DNA of 64,000 nucleotides from Eriocheir sinensis (taxonomy: Eukaryota > Arthropoda > Malacostraca > Decapoda > Varunidae). The notes beneath the pieces are model-generated. The model saw only the letters and a list, made by a program, of their open reading frames with translations. It was not told where the DNA came from and searched no databases. A program made the translations under genes and the position numbers. Below, one piece after another: positions 1-12,546 of the stretch. Positions within the stretch are counted from its first letter, which is position 1. Every line of letters begins with the position of its first letter. The stretch spans positions 7,205,591-7,269,590 of the forward strand of contig NC_066516.1 in NCBI RefSeq assembly GCF_024679095.1, in the 5' to 3' direction.

Positions 1-1068
1 GAGAGAGGGAGACTGAATAAAAAGAGGGGACGAAGGAAGAAACGAAGAAAAGAAAGCGTGAGAAAAAGATGTGTTACCTTACTTAATTAACAGCGAACTA
101 CAGGTGACGTTGACTTATGTAATACCTGTGTGTGAGATAAATAGATAGGTAGACAGAGATATAGAGAGAGAAGGGGGGAAGGGAATGGCACAGTTGTTAG
201 TAAAGAAAAGAATGTTGAGAAAAGAGGTTGACAAAGGAAGAGAAAGACTTAGGATTAGATAGACAGTTAGATAAGTAGGTAAATAGATAGTGAAATAGAG
301 AGAGAGGGGAGAAGAGGGAGGGCATAGTTGTTAGTGAGTAAAAGAGTATAGAGAAAAGAGGTTGACAAAGGAAGAGAAAAAGACTTAGAAGAAAGTCAAG
401 CGGGAGGAGGAGGAAGGAAGAAAGGGCCCTCAAGGGAGATTTAGGAAGGCGGCAGGAAACTAAAAACAAACAAAGAGGAAGGAAAAAAAAGAGGAAGGAC
501 TGGCGAGGAATCAAACTTTTCACTGAGACACAACTTCCTCCTCCTCCATGTTTCCTCCTCGTCCTCCTCTTCTTCTTCCTTCTCCTCCTCCTCCTCCTCC
601 TCCTCCTCCTCCTCCTCCTTGTCGCAAAGAAACATCGCACGCCATTTGCATTTTCTTCCCTTACCACCACCACCACGACAACCACCACCACCATAATCAC
701 TATCACCACCACCATAACCGCTGCCACCATTACCACTATCATGACTTCCACCACTGTTATCACCACATTCACCTCCACCATCACCACCACCACCACCACC
801 TCTCAATAAATCACAATCAGCAACTTTATTCTATGCTTTATTTTCATCTTCGTCCACCGTCACAGCTCCTTTTATTTTTCATTTTTATTTATTTTTCTTC
901 TCTTCCTCGTCTTCCTTTTATCTTCTCCTCCTTCTCCTACTCCTTCAATTTCTACTTCCAGTCAGTTTTTCCTCATAGCATCTTTTACTTCATCTTTTTA
1001 TCTTCTTTTTCTTCTTCTTCTCCTCTTTCTTCTTTTTCCTCTCACTCCTTCCCTTTATTTATTCTTTC

Positions 1069-1079
1069 TATTATTATTA

Positions 1080-1165
<86 letters not shown>
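1069..1165. repeat. (ATT)n microsatellite
   Basis: About 95 bp of near-perfect ATT repeats with one G interruption near the start. It lies inside a longer pyrimidine-rich stretch. Confidence 0.9.
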
Positions 1166-1467
1166 TTTGTTATTGTTGCTAATATATTATTTCTATTACT
1201 ATTATCCTCTTCCTCCTCCTCCTCCTCCTCCTCCTATGTTTTCATTTAGAGCCCAACAAGACTCTCAGGACCTTTGGCTTTTGTATCTTCCCTTCCCTCC
1301 TATCCTCCTCCCTCCTTCCCTCCCTCCCTCCTTCCCGGCTCTCCACTTTTTTTTCTATCTTTTCAGCCTCCAATCCCTTCTTCCTCTGCCTCTTTTTCAC
1401 CTTCCCGGCCTCGTTGTCTCTCCTCTTCCCACTTCCTTTCATTGGCCCTTCTCCTCCCCCCTCTTTC

Positions 1468-1690
<223 letters not shown>

Positions 1691-2560
1691 CCGCTCACAA
1701 TCTCAGTTCTTGTCTCTTGTGTTCGTGTTTTGTTCCTTTTTTATTTTGTTTTGTTTTCTTTCTTTTTAGTTATTTGTTATTATTTTTTTCCTTTCTTTAT
1801 TTTTTTTTCTCTTCTCACAAATTCAGTTTTTTTGTCTGCGTTCCTAGTTTTTATTTCTTCTACCTTTTTTTATTTTTCTCTTTAGTTTTTTTCAGTTATC
1901 TTTAGTTATTTAGTTAGTTCCTTTACCCTTGCTTCCATAAATTTCCTGTTCTTTCATATTTTTGTCATTTTTTTGTTTGTTTTTTGTTTTTGTTTTTTTT
2001 GTTTTTGGATAGGCGTGCATATTTTCAACTCCATTTTTTAACAAACTCTCTGTGTGGGTCAGTTCCAAGTACTGCAGTTTTCTTTTAACGACCTTTTGCT
2101 ATACTTTTTACAGTCTCCCATTTTTTTCACCTTCAGTGCGCTACGTTTCTTTATTTTTTATCCATTCCCTTTGTAGGAGTCGCGCCGCTGCCATGTTTAT
2201 TTTTTTCCTTTGATCTTTTTTCAAGCTTTTATCACCCTTTCCAGTCTTCATTTTCTTCGGAGTTTGTATCGCTCCTCTTCCTCTTCCTAGTCTTTGTTCT
2301 CTCTTATGTAGTTAATCCTTGTTCTCTTCCTTGGTTTCATGTTTCTTGTCTCTTTTCCCTCGTCAGTTTCTTCTTTTGTTTCCTTTTCTGTCTTTCTGTC
2401 AGATCTCTTAACTAAACATTCCTTAGTCTTCCTTATTCCCACTTCTATTCTCCCTTCCTTTCTTTCTTCATCAGTGTCTGTCTTTTTCATCTTTTTGAAC
2501 TTCACCTCTTTTTCTTTCCACGTCAGTTCCTTCTCCCTTTATCTTTTTCATCTTTCTGTC

Positions 2561-2865
2561 AGACTTCTTCACCTTCCGATCATTTGCCTTCCTAATTCCC
2601 ACTGCTGCTCTCTTCTCCGTTCTCTTCTACCTTCATTTATCCCCTCCTCATCAATGTCCTGTTACTGTTTCCATCTTCTACCAGACTTCTTCACCTTCAG
2701 ATCATTTGCCTTCCTAATTCCCACTGCTGTTCTCTTCTCCGTTCTCTTTTACATTCATTTATTCCCTCTTCATCAATGTCCTGTTCTCTTCTCCGTTCTC
2801 TTTTACATTCATTTATTCCCTCTTCATCAATGTCCTGTTACTGTTTCCATCTTCTACCAGACTTC
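2561..2865. repeat. Pyrimidine-rich minisatellite, 122-bp and 54-bp periods
   Basis: A unit starting AGACTTCTTCACCTTC recurs at 2561 and 2683 (period about 122 bp), with a degenerate third start near 2859. Inside the second unit a 54-bp segment starting GTTCTCTTCTCC is duplicated at 2729 and 2783. Open frames across it are repeat artefacts. Confidence 0.75.
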
Positions 2866-3629
2866 TAAACTTGCCGATCATGTTCCCTCTCTACACCCAC
2901 TCTCCCATTCTCCTCTCTCATCCTCTTGTCCTTTCTCTCCTCCCTCCGTCATCACTGTCTTCCTGTCTCATCTTTCCTAACCGTCTTTTACTTTCCCTTC
3001 CCCTCTCCACCTCTCACTCTGTCAGCGTCAGTGTCAAAAGTTCACAGGCGGTGAAAACCCTCGTTCTTGTAGCTCGTCTGAGTCTGACGTTTTGCTTTCG
3101 TTTTGGGGTATCGTGTTTATCTTGGTGGTATTCGTGACTACTGCCTTCCTGTGCCTCTCTGCCGCCCACTCTTTCTCTCTCCCTCACCTCACATACCCGC
3201 CTTATCTCTCTCTATTACTACGTATCTATCTGTGTATCTGTCTAACTATAAGTCATTCTATACACGCGAGTTCTTTTTTTCTCTTGCCATGTTCCGTCTT
3301 TGTTTCTTTTAACGTATTCTTCCTTCTATCTATCTATTTATCTGTTTATCTATCTATCTGTCTTCACTTTCGTGTTTTTTCCATCATTTACGTGTGTTCT
3401 TTTTCATCCTGTCTTCATCTTCCGTCTTTGTTTTGTTATTTTTCGTATTCTTCCTTTTCTATCTCTATCTATGTATATATTTGTCTATTTATCTGTCTGT
3501 CATGTCTTCTGTCTATACGTGTTCGTTTTCCTTCTGTCTTCAGCTTCCGTTTTTGGCTCCTTTTTCTGTATCATTTTTTTTTCTTTACTTTCCCATCTTG
3601 TCCTCACTCGCGGTCGCTTCCTCGCCTTA

Positions 3630-3888
<259 letters not shown>

Positions 3889-4077
3889 CCCTGTCTTGCT
3901 CACGCTCCATTTATTTATTTATGTATTCCTCTATTCGCTCCTGCATTCCTTCCTTCCTTCACCATTTCTTTTTTTCTTTTCGGCTCTCATTCCTTCATTC
4001 CTTCCCTCTTTCCTTTCTTCATCCCCCTCCCTATACACACACACATACATACACCCCCCGACACATGCACACACTCA

Positions 4078-4078
4078 C

Positions 4079-4108
<30 letters not shown>
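4078..4108. repeat. (ACAG)n tetranucleotide repeat
   Basis: About seven ACAG units following a short AC-rich stretch. Confidence 0.85.
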
Positions 4109-4111
<3 letters not shown>

Positions 4112-4900
4112 AACATAGATAAAAGAGATAACACCACATCCCCTGACCCTGGTGTGGTCGTAGTGGCGGTAAATTTTGGACAAAGGGGAAGGAGACGATG
4201 GAAAGGAAAAAGAGGCGAAAGAAACAATAAAAGTTAAATGTGGTATGCCAGTGTTCACTCTGACGTTGGCTGAAGAGAAGAGGAGCAGGAAGAGGAGGAA
4301 GAGGAGGAGGAGGAAGGAAGGAAGGAAGGAAGGCAAAGAGATAGTGGTGCTTGCAGACAATGAACATAATATACAAGTGAAAGGAGAGAAAGAGAAAAAT
4401 AAATACTGGAATGGGGGAAGAGAGGGAGGTGGATGGAAAAGATAAAAATAAACGAAATAAATGAGATTGTAGTAGGTATGTTGAGAATGAGAGAGAATAC
4501 GAATACTGACAATAAACAAGAGCGAAGGAGTAAGAGAATTAGGAAGAGGGGATGGATGAAAATGACAAATACTAGAGAAAGTAGAAGAGATACTGTAGCA
4601 GGAAGGGAGAGGATGAGAGGTATTACGATAGCTGATAAAAAACAAAGGAGGAGGAAAAGTGAAGCAGCAGGAGGAGGAGGAGGAGGAGGAGGAGAAACAA
4701 GTAAGTGTGCCAGGTCCACCGTTTGTATTTCGAGTTTCCAGTTAAACTTTGCTCCCAAGACTAAAAGGAAAGGAGTGAAAATTTCTCCTCCTCTTCTCTC
4801 TCTCTCTCTCTCTCTCCCTCCCTCGGCAATCTCCTCCTCCTCCTCCTACCTCAGGGAACTAGACGTCCCTGCCCTGCATAGTCTCAGGTCACCCTTGGAC

Positions 4901-5750
4901 AAGGTGTAATACCTGATCTGTCTCCCGTGCCAGGGTCACGGTGAAGCCTCTGGGCAGCAGCAGTGGTGGATTGGACTGCAGGCAGAGGATCTCTTTATGA
5001 GACAATGGCTGGAGTTCCAGGGTCCTAGTCAGCTGGACCGTGCCTAATTATTTAGGCCTGCGGTGTAGAGTGTGGCGACCTCTACACTAATAAAGCCTCC
5101 CTGGGAACCAGTGGTCGGTGTGAGCTCCCCGTCCCGCCCCTCTATCGACGGTACTCCCATCTCTATTCTGCATAACAGCTGGTTCTTGTTTTTTTCTCCT
5201 GAAAGAGATATCTTCCGTGGGCCATTTGAGGTTGTACCTCCCGGCTTCTAGGTGGAGTTTCTGAAGGTTTATCTTATACTCAAGGAATATTTCAGTCTTT
5301 TGGTCTCTCAGGAAGGGCGTCTGATACTCTCTAGAGTTGGTGGAGAACACCTGGTGACAGGTGCCACTGGCCAGGCCTCGAAAGGGTCGCAGAGTTGGGT
5401 TAGACGTTTCGGAAAGTGGGAACGAATTGCTGGTTCCTCTCATCACTTACCAGCTCTGCTCTGTGTGACTACGCCGGCCCCGTGCTATGGGACAAAACTT
5501 CGAGGACAATAGCTGAAAAGCGCCGGGTTGTGAAAGTCTCTCTCGTGACCGAGGCTCAGGACAAGCGATTGGTCTTTGAGGCGTTTTCAAGACCCTGTGG
5601 AGCGAACTCCCAGTGTTGGAGGCATCTAACACAGCAGTATCTAATTTCCATGCACAATTTTATACAATTCAATTTATGGTCACAATTTAAAGTATTTCGA
5701 AAGCGCTTTTAATATTTGCCCAAACTGTTAACTCGCTTAAAATTCTAACA
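4901..5750. other. Unassigned sequence upstream of LINE ORF1
   Basis: About 850 bp of ordinary-complexity DNA between the microsatellite block and the first LINE ORF. It could be the 5' UTR of the LINE, because complexity changes abruptly near 4900 and no other gene-like signal is visible. Open frames on both strands (up to 119 codons) match no family I recognise. The 5' boundary of the element is not proven. Confidence 0.35.
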
Positions 5751-6140
5751 ATGCCTTCGAACCTTAAGTGTGACGTCTGTCCCGGACGTTTTGCAGCTCA
5801 GTTCTTCCAGCTGAGTAAAACTTGCCGCCTCTGCGTTCAAAGATTACATCTACAGAAGGCTGTGACTGAGTGGAAAGTCAAGCACAATGATCTTGAAAAG
5901 AAATTTGTAGCCCTTCAGGAATTTGTTTTAACAAATGTGGCAGTGACTCCACTATCGATGGTGGAGAGGCCCTCCACTGAGACTGTGCCCTCTCCAGACG
6001 ACCCTCCTGCTTCACGGGAGGACGTGTTACCTGCCTCACAGGTTGACTCCCAGCCTGCCTCACAGGATAACCCCAGCCTGCCTCACAGGCTAACCCCCAG
6101 CCTGCCTCACAGGCTAACCCCAGCCTGCCTCACAGGCTAA
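5751..6140 (+). pseudogene. LINE ORF1, N-terminal part
   Basis: A 129-codon frame starting at ATG 5751. Residues 8-11 and about 26-29 form two CxxC pairs (CDVC and CRLC), suggesting a small zinc-binding module. It is followed by a charged coiled-coil-like segment (about residues 35-65) and a Pro/Ser/Gln-rich linker. The frame is lost inside the tandem repeat that begins near 6040, before the esterase domain. In related elements such ORF1 products bind the LINE RNA (family inference). No role for the host is suggested. Confidence 0.7.
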
Positions 6141-6280
6141 CCCCCCTCACAGAACAACCGCCAGCCTGCCTCACAGGCTGACCCCAGCCTGCCTCACAGG
6201 CTAACCCCAGCCTGCTTCACAGGCTAACTCCCAGCCTGCCTCACAGGACAACTTCCAGCCTGCCCACTTAACGCTTCTCT
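6040..6280 (+). repeat. About 24-bp minisatellite inside LINE ORF1
   Basis: Repeats built on the core CAGCCTGCCTCACAGG with short spacers such as CTAACCCC, about nine copies. Spacer length varies by one or two bases between copies. This alone shifts the reading frame and separates the zinc-knuckle part of ORF1 from its esterase part. In the original frame the unit coded for a Gln-Pro-Ala-Ser-rich linker. Confidence 0.8.
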
Positions 6281-6382
6281 TCCTGCTTCACAGGATGTCG
6301 GGTTCCAACCTGTAAGGAATGGAGCCAAACCGAAGCAGGCAACCAAGGATTTACTGACCCCACTACCTTCAATAGGTTCCAG

Positions 6383-6904
6383 GTGCTGGCAGACACCATG
6401 GAGGATGAGTTCGAGACTCGCCTAGTTGGGGACTCCATGGTGCGTGGCCAGCTGGTTGAGTTCTGTGGTCGTTCATCAAACGGCCGCAGAAAACGTTACT
6501 GCTATCCAGGTGCCAGACTGGACGACATCACCGCAGCGTGCGATGATGTCACGAGAAATGCCGACCGAAACACCCTCTTTGTCATTCACGCGGGGACAAA
6601 TGACGTAAAGACAACCCTTTCTGAGGAACTGCTTGAGAAATACCGCCGCATGATCAAGCAGTATAAACGTAAAACGGATGCCAGTAACATCATAATCTCA
6701 GGAATCCTCCTGAGGGTCGGTGCCGAATCTAGCTTTTACAGTAAGGCCTTCAGCACAAACAACAGACTTCAGTCCCTTTGCTCACAAGAAAACGTCCAGT
6801 TCGCTAACTTGTGGAACAATTTTTACTACGATTCGGACTTGTTCCTTCCTGATGGCATTCACTTAAACCCTGTTGGAGCAGCCCGTTTCGAGGCTGCTCT
6901 GTGA
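6383..6904 (+). pseudogene. LINE ORF1, SGNH esterase domain
   Basis: A 173-codon frame with the landmark blocks of an SGNH hydrolase: GDS at residues 16-18 (nucleophile Ser), GTND near residue 71 (oxyanion Asn) and DGIHLN near residue 162 (Asp and His of the triad). The domain is complete and ends at a TGA. Such esterases sit in ORF1 of CR1/L2-like LINEs; their role in transposition is not settled. The conserved frame continues a little upstream of the ATG at 6383, so that ATG is probably not the original start. Confidence 0.8.
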
Positions 6905-7015
6905 CCAAGTGGCTCTTCGAAAGCCAAAAACGCGGAGGCGAGAACACCAGCAGCTCCACCGTAAGGGTGCACTCAACCCGAAAACTCCCGACTCGAATCA
7001 CATTAAAGCTATGTA

Positions 7016-7650
7016 AACGCTCGTAGCCTACGTAACAAATTTGAAGACTTAGAAGTCCTCGCAGCTACAAATCATTATCACATCATCGGAGTCACAGAAT
7101 CTTGGATAGACACTTCAAATAGAGATTTCATTGCGGAATATAGATTACCGGGTTATACCATTTTGTCATGAAAGAGAGAACAGACAGGGTGGAGGCGTTA
7201 TCTTTATATCCACAACTCTCTCCATCCAGTATCCGTGAAAACAGATATTATAACCAATGTAGACACGGTCTTCATTGAAATTAAAATAAATCTCGTAAAA
7301 TAGTAATTGGACTTATCTACAGACCGCCAAGGCAGACTCTTGATATCGACCACGCATTAAGTGAATTATTATTAGAAACAAGTAGCAGTTGCGAGGCAGT
7401 AATTGTTGGGGACTTTAACTTGCCAGTGAAAAGATGGGGTGAACCGTTGAACTGTCATACAGGGCTCGACCTGTACACAAATTTACTAGAAAGTGATTTA
7501 CATCAACACGTTCAAGAACCGACTCGGGAAAATAATATACTTGACCTTATCTTTTCAACGACAGCTGATCTAGTTAACGAAGTAAATGTTGGTCCAGTTT
7601 TAGTTCTAGCGATCACCGAACAATCACATTCAGCATCAATATGAAAGAAA
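7016..7650 (+). pseudogene. LINE ORF2 endonuclease domain, broken
   Basis: Pieces of an apurinic/apyrimidinic-type endonuclease in more than one frame. At 7016 the frame reads NARSLRNKF, then GVTESWID (catalytic Glu block), and stops at TGA 7169. From about 7405 a second frame carries GDFNLP, the conserved metal-binding block, followed by a plausible C-terminal part to about 7640. The segments between are out of frame. In an intact LINE this domain nicks the target DNA to prime reverse transcription. Confidence 0.75.
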
Positions 7651-7794
7651 GTAAAGTAACCCTAGTAAAGAAAAGGTGCCTGATTATCAGAGAGCGAATT
7701 TCGAAGACTCTGATCAATTCTAAATAATTCTGACTGGACTGAAATCACGGCGGAAACAGATATTGATAAATCTTGGGGGGCCTTCACCACAATA

Positions 7795-8244
7795 TTGAAC
7801 AATGCCATAAGCATATGCGTACCCTATCGTAACAGACGTTCAGCTTCTAAGAAGAAACCCAAATGGTGGAATAACGAAATTCAAAATAGCCTATCTCTAA
7901 AAAACGCGTATACAGTAGGCATATCATCTCAGAGCGAGGCTGACAAACTAGAGTTGGACAGAATTCGCCGTGAAACCAAGAAATTAATAAAACGAAGCAA
8001 GAAAAATCTTGAAGAATATATAGCGGAAACAAGTAAATCTAATCCTAAAGAATTTTTCAGCTATGTAAATAATAAAAAGTCACTCACTTGTGGTATCGGA
8101 CCGCTTGCTAATGAAAATGGTAACCACACGAACGATGAAAATGAAATGGCTACAATCCTAAATAACTTTTTCGCATCCGTATTTACCGACGAAGATTGTT
8201 TATCACCTCAACCGCCGGAGGTTAGAAGGACCGAAAGATATTAA
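7795..8244 (+). pseudogene. LINE ORF2 linker before the reverse transcriptase
   Basis: A 149-codon frame rich in Lys, Arg and Asn with a KPKWWN block. This is typical of the region between endonuclease and reverse transcriptase in CR1/L2 LINEs (CNNFFASVF-like segment near its end). It ends at a TAA just before the reverse transcriptase. A frameshifted stretch at 8245-8427 still carries recognisable fingers-region residues, such as SKAPGPDKI in another frame. Confidence 0.65.
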
Positions 8245-8427
8245 GTGGCGTGCTCATCGTAGAAAGTGACATTTTACGCACAATTGAAAAGATTAAAGTA
8301 AGCAAAGCTCCTGGTCCAGACAAAATTACCCTAGGGTCTTAAAGAAATCAAACATCAAATTTGTAAACCGCTCTCCATCATATTCAATAAATCTTTAACA
8401 GCTGGAAAAGTTCCGTCGGATTGAAAC

Positions 8428-8982
8428 TTGCAAATGTCACACCAATTTTCAAAAGGGGACAAGTCTCATCCAGGAAACTATCGACCAATTAGCCTGACAT
8501 CTATTGTTTGTAAGTTAATGGAGACTATCATTCGCGACAATATGGTGAAATTCTTCGAAGAAAATAATATAATAAATAATTCGCAACATGGCTTCCGTAG
8601 TAAACGTTCGTGTTTGACTAACTTACTTGATTTTTATCACTATATTTTTGAGGTGTTCGATGAAAGCAGATCAGTATATATCATATATCTGGATTTTCAA
8701 AAGGCATTTGATAAGGTCACCCACCAACGATTGCTCAGCAAACTACTGGCGCACGGTATCTCGGGTAACATTCACAATTGGCTTGCGGACTGGCTCTCTG
8801 AGCGGAAACAGAGAGTAGTTCTAAACGGTGTTACATCTAACTGGCTCGATGTCAAAAGCGGCGTACCTCAAGGATCAGTGCTTGGCCCCATGCTCTTCTT
8901 AATTTATGTTAATGATATCGATGATGGGCTCATTTGCAAAGTATCAAAATTTGCTGATGACACAAAATTGCTAGTAAAGTAA
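8428..8982 (+). pseudogene. LINE reverse transcriptase domain
   Basis: A 184-codon frame with the ordered non-LTR reverse transcriptase blocks: NYRPISLTS, QHGFR, LDFQKAFDKV, a GVPQGSVLGP turn and the catalytic FADDTKL. The active-site Asp pair is present. The frame stops right after this block (TAA near 8980), so thumb and C-terminal sequence lie in other frames downstream. Confidence 0.85.
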
Positions 8983-9776
8983 CTGCGATACTCGACGAAG
9001 AAGCCTTACAATCAGATATATCTCGACTGGCACGGTGGGCCAACACATGGCAAATGAAATTTAACGTTGAGAAATGTAAAGTGTTGCACATCGGAAAAAT
9101 AACAATTGCGTTCGGTACGTAATGAATGGCCAACAACTTTCTGCAGTAAGTAAAGAAAAGGATCTTGGAATCACTATATCAAGCGATTTAAAGCCCGGTC
9201 AGCATTGTTCAGAGGTAGTTAAAACTGCAAACAAATTGGTTGGCTTCATCGGACGAGTCTTTAATAATAAATCGGAAAAGTAACATTAAAACTGTATAAT
9301 TCGCTGGTTCGACCCGTCTAGAGTACTGTGTACAGTTTTGGTCTCCCTACTACAGAAAAGACATAGAAAAGTTGGAACGGGTCCAACGAAGAGTAACAAA
9401 GATGATTCCTAGGTTGAGAAATTTGTCATATGAACAAAGGCTTAAAGAAGTAAATTTATTCAGCCTATCAAAACGAAGAATGCGAGGCGATCTAATAGAA
9501 GTGTTTAAAATGTTCAAAGGATTCAGTGATATTAATGCGGAAGATTACTTTACAATTGATCGATCAAATAGAACAAGAAGAAATCACAATTTGAAGATAA
9601 GTGGTACAAGATTCTCGTCGCACGAAGCTAAACACTTCTTCTTCAATCGAGTTGTTAATGTTTGGAACTCTCTACCTTGTGATGTCGTTGATAGTACAAC
9701 AGTTACGGCCTTCAAGAATAGATTAGACAAGTGTTTTGAATCCAACCAGCAACTAAGATATTACTCATTGTCGTAA
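8983..9776 (+). pseudogene. LINE ORF2 C-terminal region
   Basis: After the reverse transcriptase the reading continues in fragments. From 9372 an intact 134-codon stretch begins with ERVQRRVTKMIP and contains FFFNRVVNVWNSLP, both hallmark blocks of the CR1/L2 ORF2 C-terminus. It ends at TAA 9774-9776. The 8983-9371 part has frameshifts. Confidence 0.75.
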
Positions 9777-10081
9777 TAACGTTAAGTTCTTTCGAATACT
9801 GGTGTCCTTGTCCGCTTTTATTGCCCGGTTAGTGGTAGCAGTAATGGTAGTTCTTTCCTCTTTCCTACATAAATTCCATGCAGTTTTTCCATGCTGCATG
9901 GTTCTTTTTCCTTTCCTGCCAGCTTTGGCTGGAGGGATGGGGGGGTGGGGAGGAGCCTTCGCCTTTGCTGTCCTTCATCTTCCACCTTTGATTAGATAGT
10001 TAGTGTAGCTTGTCACAAACAACCTCGAAAGGACCAGCAGGTCTGCTGTTGTTTGTTCTTCCTTTGTGTTCCTTTGTGTTC
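9777..10081 (+). mobile_element. LINE 3' UTR and tail
   Basis: About 300 bp after the ORF2 stop. It contains GACCAGCAGGTCTGCTG, a short near-palindrome that could form a 3' stem, and ends in tandem CCTTTGTGTT decamers at 10061-10080. Beyond this point the sequence becomes unrelated CTC-rich DNA. Confidence 0.65.
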
Positions 10082-10214
10082 TCCTCCTCGCCTTTATCCT
10101 CTCCCTTCCCCTCTTTACTCTCCTCTTTTTCGGCGCTGTTTCGGAAAGTTTAGAAGTTCAGTAAATGGAATGCGTGATGAAATTTTACTTGGTCAAATGT
10201 GTGTTCTAGGAAGT

Positions 10215-10219
10215 GTTTT

Positions 10220-10271
<52 letters not shown>

Positions 10272-10278
10272 AGAGAGA
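10215..10278. repeat. (GA)n microsatellite
   Basis: About 60 bp of GA with two GGGA interruptions. Confidence 0.9.
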
Positions 10279-10689
10279 AATCAACTGTGAACGATGTCTA
10301 ACGAAGTGAATTGTGTGGCGGACCGAAAAGGGAGTCTGATAAATATGTTTGGGTGGGTCCGTCATCATTAGAAAGGTATAGATGTGTGCGTGTGTGTTTA
10401 TAATTGCCAGCCACACGTGACCAGTTCAAGAGGAAAAAAGAAGGGTGGACAATAGTAAGAAAAAGATCGAAACACTAGTAGGTTCAGATGAAGGGACACG
10501 AAGAAGCATTTTTGATGAGGGGAAACTGAAGAAAAGGATCGACGGATTGTACAAAAGGTTGTTTGCTTTGTTAGTTGATGTACAAGTATCAACCTTTCCG
10601 CATTTCCACACCAATTGGTCGCAGTAGTAAGGTAACCAAAGCATAGTACCTTCAATACTACCTTAAACTGAGGTCTTGGTTGAGCGAGT

Positions 10690-10870
10690 ACACGGGTGAC
10701 TTAAATGGTCAACTGCCGGGCTCCCTCCTCGCGCTGGTTTGCCGGGTCCTGATGGGCTTCCCTTTGATCACGGGACTGAGACATTGCCGCCGCCGCCCCG
10801 CTCCCCACGGATGGTCAGGCCCGGGTGGAGGGAACGGAGGCGGCGGCGTCTGTGCTGAGTAAGCTGTCGT
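10690..10870. other. GC/CpG-rich patch
   Basis: A locally GC-rich stretch with CCGCCGCCGCC and GGCGGCGGCG runs, followed by a GTAAGC splice-donor-like hexamer near 10859. It could be a promoter-proximal region or a noncoding 5' exon of the downstream gene. Nothing in the sequence proves this. Confidence 0.25.
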
Positions 10871-11050
10871 GAGCTAGGTTTGAGACGCGAACACTCAAGT
10901 TAAGTTACTGAGCATACACACAGACCGTCTCTAAGGGGAGGAGGAGGGCTTTACTGTTCATTTCTGATTCCTGTCCGGACGAGCCGCGGGTGAAGCTTGT
11001 ACGGGCGTCTTTGCGTGTAACGGACAGTAAGAGAGTCATATCATCTATAC

Positions 11051-11240
11051 GAAATGTAGTCTCCCAATTAGTTCAAAGTAAACCTTAACCCAATTTTACT
11101 TGCCTTCATATGTATATAAGAAATATAGTTTTCCAATTAGTTCAAAGTAAACCTTAACCCAATTTTACTTGCCTTCATATGTAAGAAATATAGTCTTCCA
11201 ATTAGTTCAAAGTAAACCTTGACCCTGTTTTACTTTTATT
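11051..11240. repeat. Three-copy tandem repeat, 65-69 bp period
   Basis: Copies start at 11051, 11120 and 11185. Each contains CCAATTAGTTCAAAGTAAAC followed by CTT(A/G)ACCC. Copies one and two differ by few bases; the third diverges at its right end. No coding potential. Confidence 0.85.
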
Positions 11241-12465
11241 CATCTCACGCCGCACACAGTTATTCAGACCAGCGAACGAATAGGACGACTGCTCTGATAG
11301 TTTCGAATCCGTCACCAATGAACATAAATGCGATACCTGGTTACTACTAATATCGCGATGCACCAGTATACACGACGAGACGGGTGAACCATGCGATATA
11401 TGTAAACATGTGAACAGTGATTAAGTTAGTGTAAGTTAGTGTGTGCTGGGAGTGGACGGATGGCGAGGTGCGACTGTGTCTGGTGTGGCAGGTGGGCGAG
11501 TGTTTGGCGTGAGCAGGCGGACCAGTGTTTGGTGTGGACAGGTGAACGTGGAGTTGTGTGTCCGTCGACTGGCTGGGCACGTGAGGGAGGGTCCGTGTGT
11601 CGTGTCAACAGTGAGGACGAGGAAGAGAGGGAGGGATTGAGACTCTGATCCGCCGCGGCCCCTAAGGAAAGGACTCTGAGTGGGCTATCCTCGGGGAACA
11701 TCCATCAAAGGCATTAGTTGACCAGCGAGGTCACTTTTCCACCCTACACATACACCGGCGAGCTCTGAACCAGCCTCCCCCTCCTTTTTGTTCCCTACCT
11801 CTCCCTCTTTGTCTCCGCCTTCCTGCGACTGTCAAAGGAGAAGTTTCAGGAGCCTCGAGAACCCATATTGACAGTTAACTAGCACATCTTCATTCTTCCA
11901 CCCCATACTCACACCGACGACCTCTGCACCAAACTCCACCTCCTCCTCCTCCTCCTTTTATCCTCTCCCTCTCCACCTTCCTGCGACTGTCAAAGGAGAA
12001 GTTCCATGAGCCTCGAGAACCCAAATTGACTTGTCTCTCCGGCTCTCCACTTGTGTCGTGCGTGGAGTGCTGTTAAAGGCCCTCTCCCCCCCCCTCCCCC
12101 CCCCCCTCGCGTTCCCTCCCAATGGTCTGGTTTGCCTCCTTTGTGTTCGAAAGCAGCCGAACCCGAAGTGCCCTGCTTTGTTGCTGCCGAAAGGAAATTA
12201 GACTTGAGAGACAAATCGCCGTATTATTAGTTTTCTTTCTATCATTGTGTTTTGTTTCGTTGATGTGTGCCGGGGTGGAGTGCTGGAAGTGGTGAATATG
12301 ATGAAAGAGAGGACAGAAGTGGAGTGGGAGCATGAAAGTAAGTGCAGAAAAGATGGACCAGACAGAGGAAATGAGTTTGAGGAGAAAAACGAGAGGTAGA
12401 AGAGGATGATGGAAGCGGGGAAGGAGTAGGCTAATGGGTTCTGCTGTTGTTTGTTTGTTTGTTTA

Positions 12466-12467
<2 letters not shown>

Positions 12468-12544
<77 letters not shown>
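12468..12544. repeat. (GT)n microsatellite
   Basis: About 77 bp perfect GT tract. Confidence 0.95.

Positions 12545-12546
<2 letters not shown>

Larger units (their letters stand above)
5751..10081 (+). mobile_element. CR1/L2-type non-LTR retrotransposon (LINE), decayed
   Basis: An autonomous LINE in the sense orientation with the usual domain order. ORF1 has a CxxC/CxxC zinc-knuckle-like N-terminus, a coiled-coil-like stretch, a tandem-repeat linker and an SGNH esterase. ORF2 has an apurinic-type endonuclease, a reverse transcriptase with the FADD box and a C-terminal domain. The 3' end carries two perfect copies of the 10-mer CCTTTGTGTT at 10061-10080, like the short tandem tails of CR1/L2 elements. 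An esterase in ORF1 is known from CR1/L2-type LINEs. Frameshifts, internal stops and deletions interrupt both ORFs, so this copy is dead. The 5' limit is uncertain and could reach about 4900. I found no target-site duplication. Confidence 0.85.
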
